DNA from: Rhizobium sp. ARZ01
Lineage (GTDB): Bacteria; Pseudomonadota; Alphaproteobacteria; Rhizobiales; Rhizobiaceae
Direction of reading: 5' to 3'
NCBI RefSeq assembly: GCF_014851675.1
Contig: NZ_JACVAE010000003.1
Coordinates: forward strand, 186,001 to 250,000
DNA: 64,000 nucleotides
Positions 63,155-64,000 of this stretch are shown here, one piece after another. A model generated the notes under the pieces. The model made no database searches. It worked only from the letters and a program-made list of their open reading frames with translations, and was not told the origin of the DNA. The position numbers and the translations under genes were made by a program. Position 1 is the stretch's first letter. Each line of letters opens with the position of its first letter.

Positions 63155-64000
63155 ATGAAACTATCGATCCTCGATCCGGTGCAGATCCCCGTCGGCCAGA
63201 CCTCTGGCGAAGCGATGCGCGGGTCGATCGCACTGGCACAGACCGCCGAGCGGCTCGGGTATCACCGCTACTGGCTCGTCGAACATCACGACGTGCCGTA
63301 TGAAGCAAACCCGGCACCCGAAGTGCTGGCGACCGCGCTCGCCTGTGCAACGAAGACGATCCGGATCGGCGTCGGCGGCCTGCTTCTGAACCACTACAGC
63401 CCGTACAAGTCGGCCGAGGCTATCCGCACGCTCGGAGTGCTCTTTCCGGGCCGAATCGATGTCGGCATCGGCCGGGCAACGGCGGGCGTGACGGCAGACA
63501 CGGCACTGAAGCGCCATCGCCATATCGAGACACCCGACGACCACGACGACCAGACCGAGGAGTTCGTCGGCTGGATCGGCAACGACCTCCCCGAGACGTC
63601 TCCGTTTCGTTCGATCGGCATCATGCCGGACGAACCGGCCGGCCCGCTCCCCTGGGTGTTGATCGCGACCGAGGCGAGTGCGCTGCGCGCCGCACGCCTG
63701 GGGCTGCCGATGGCATGCAGCGCGTTCCACGTGCCCGAGAACGCCCCCGGCGCTTGGAGGGCCTACCACGAGAATTTCCGGCCGTCTCGGTTCGCGGTTG
63801 GTGTCGACCGGCCGACGGCCCTGCTCGCGATCCGGCTCATCATCGGCGAAACGCAGGCGGAAGCCGAGCGTCTTGCCATGCCGATGCGTGTCGCCTTCAA
63901 GCTGCGGCGGAAGGACAATATCATGCTGACGGAAATGCCAACGCCGGAGGAGGCGATCGCGATCATGGGCGAAGTGCTGCCAGCGGAAGACGCCGACTGG
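63155..64000 (+). CDS. LLM-class flavin-dependent oxidoreductase, truncated at the window edge
   Basis: The frame starts at ATG 63155 with AGGA upstream and remains open for 282 codons to the right edge. It is of the luciferase-like bacterial oxidoreductase type (SILDPVQIP at the N-terminus, AERLGYHRYWLVEHH, IRIGVGGLLLNHYSPYKSAEAIRTL, PGRIDVGIGRATAG). This subgroup (about 330 aa) is annotated as alkanal-monooxygenase-like. It is 66 bp after the binding protein and probably oxidises the imported compound with reduced flavin. The C-terminus is missing. Confidence 0.88.
   Translation, partial: MKLSILDPVQIPVGQTSGEAMRGSIALAQTAERLGYHRYWLVEHHDVPYEANPAPEVLATALACATKTIRIGVGGLLLNHYSPYKSAEAIRTLGVLFPGRIDVGIGRATAGVTADTALKRHRHIETPDDHDDQTEEFVGWIGNDLPETSPFRSIGIMPDEPAGPLPWVLIATEASALRAARLGLPMACSAFHVPENAPGAWRAYHENFRPSRFAVGVDRPTALLAIRLIIGETQAEAERLAMPMRVAFKLRRKDNIMLTEMPTPEEAIAIMGEVLPAEDADW

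Overview
The window is about 64 kb of GC-rich DNA from a Rhizobiales bacterium, most likely a member of the Rhizobiaceae (Ensifer/Sinorhizobium, Shinella, Rhizobium or Agrobacterium relatives). This rests on the divergent PutR/PutA pair with a PutA that lacks the ribbon-helix-helix domain, the large 180-kDa-type NAD glutamate dehydrogenase, the leuD/leuB/asd neighbourhood, and three copies of an intergenic palindromic element that resembles the RIME elements of rhizobia. Genes are packed, many overlap by 4 bp (ATGA/GTGA), and no rRNA, tRNA, CRISPR array, transposase or phage gene was seen.

Layout. 1-4.6 kb: a truncated small gene, then proline catabolism (putR and putA, divergent, with a 28-bp palindromic operator between them). 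5-12.3 kb: a minus-strand operon for uptake and hydrolysis of a nucleobase-like compound (BMP binding protein, amidase, double ATPase, two permeases, cytosine-deaminase-like amidohydrolase) with a good promoter. 12.5-16.3 kb: an EptA-type phosphoethanolamine transferase followed by a response regulator and histidine kinase. 16.3-29.4 kb: mostly housekeeping genes, namely a CoA-ester lyase, leuD, a RidA protein, a metallopeptidase, a cupin, leuB, a PAP2 phosphatase, an MHS-type transporter with a large insert, asd, a lytic transglycosylase, carbonic anhydrase and pyridoxal kinase. 29.7-34.5 kb: NAD-glutamate dehydrogenase. 34.6-36 kb: a UMF1-type MFS protein.

36.1-43.0 kb is a TPP-riboswitch operon. 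It holds an ABC permease and binding protein of the thiamine-pyrimidine type (no ATPase gene), then thiM, thiE and thiD, and then a fused DctQM TRAP permease and a TRAP binding protein. All seven genes are tightly linked or overlapping, so the TRAP system is a strong candidate for an unrecognised thiamine or thiazole importer.

43.1-57.7 kb is a compact natural-product locus: a divergent Sfp-type phosphopantetheinyl transferase, a 1482-aa NRPS and a 3077-aa PKS/NRPS. The first enzyme is formyltransferase - cryptic C-like region - adenylation domain split by a luciferase-like monooxygenase - PCP. The second is KS-AT-KR-DH-ACP-C-A-PCP-TE. The line should assemble a formyl-capped amino acid (glycine-like code), one reduced polyketide unit and a second amino acid, released by the thioesterase. 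This is the most notable system in the window.

57.7-64 kb: a membrane-anchored alpha/beta hydrolase, an acetyl-CoA hydrolase/CoA transferase, and an SsuABC/TauABC-like transporter followed by a flavin-dependent LLM oxidoreductase that runs off the right edge.
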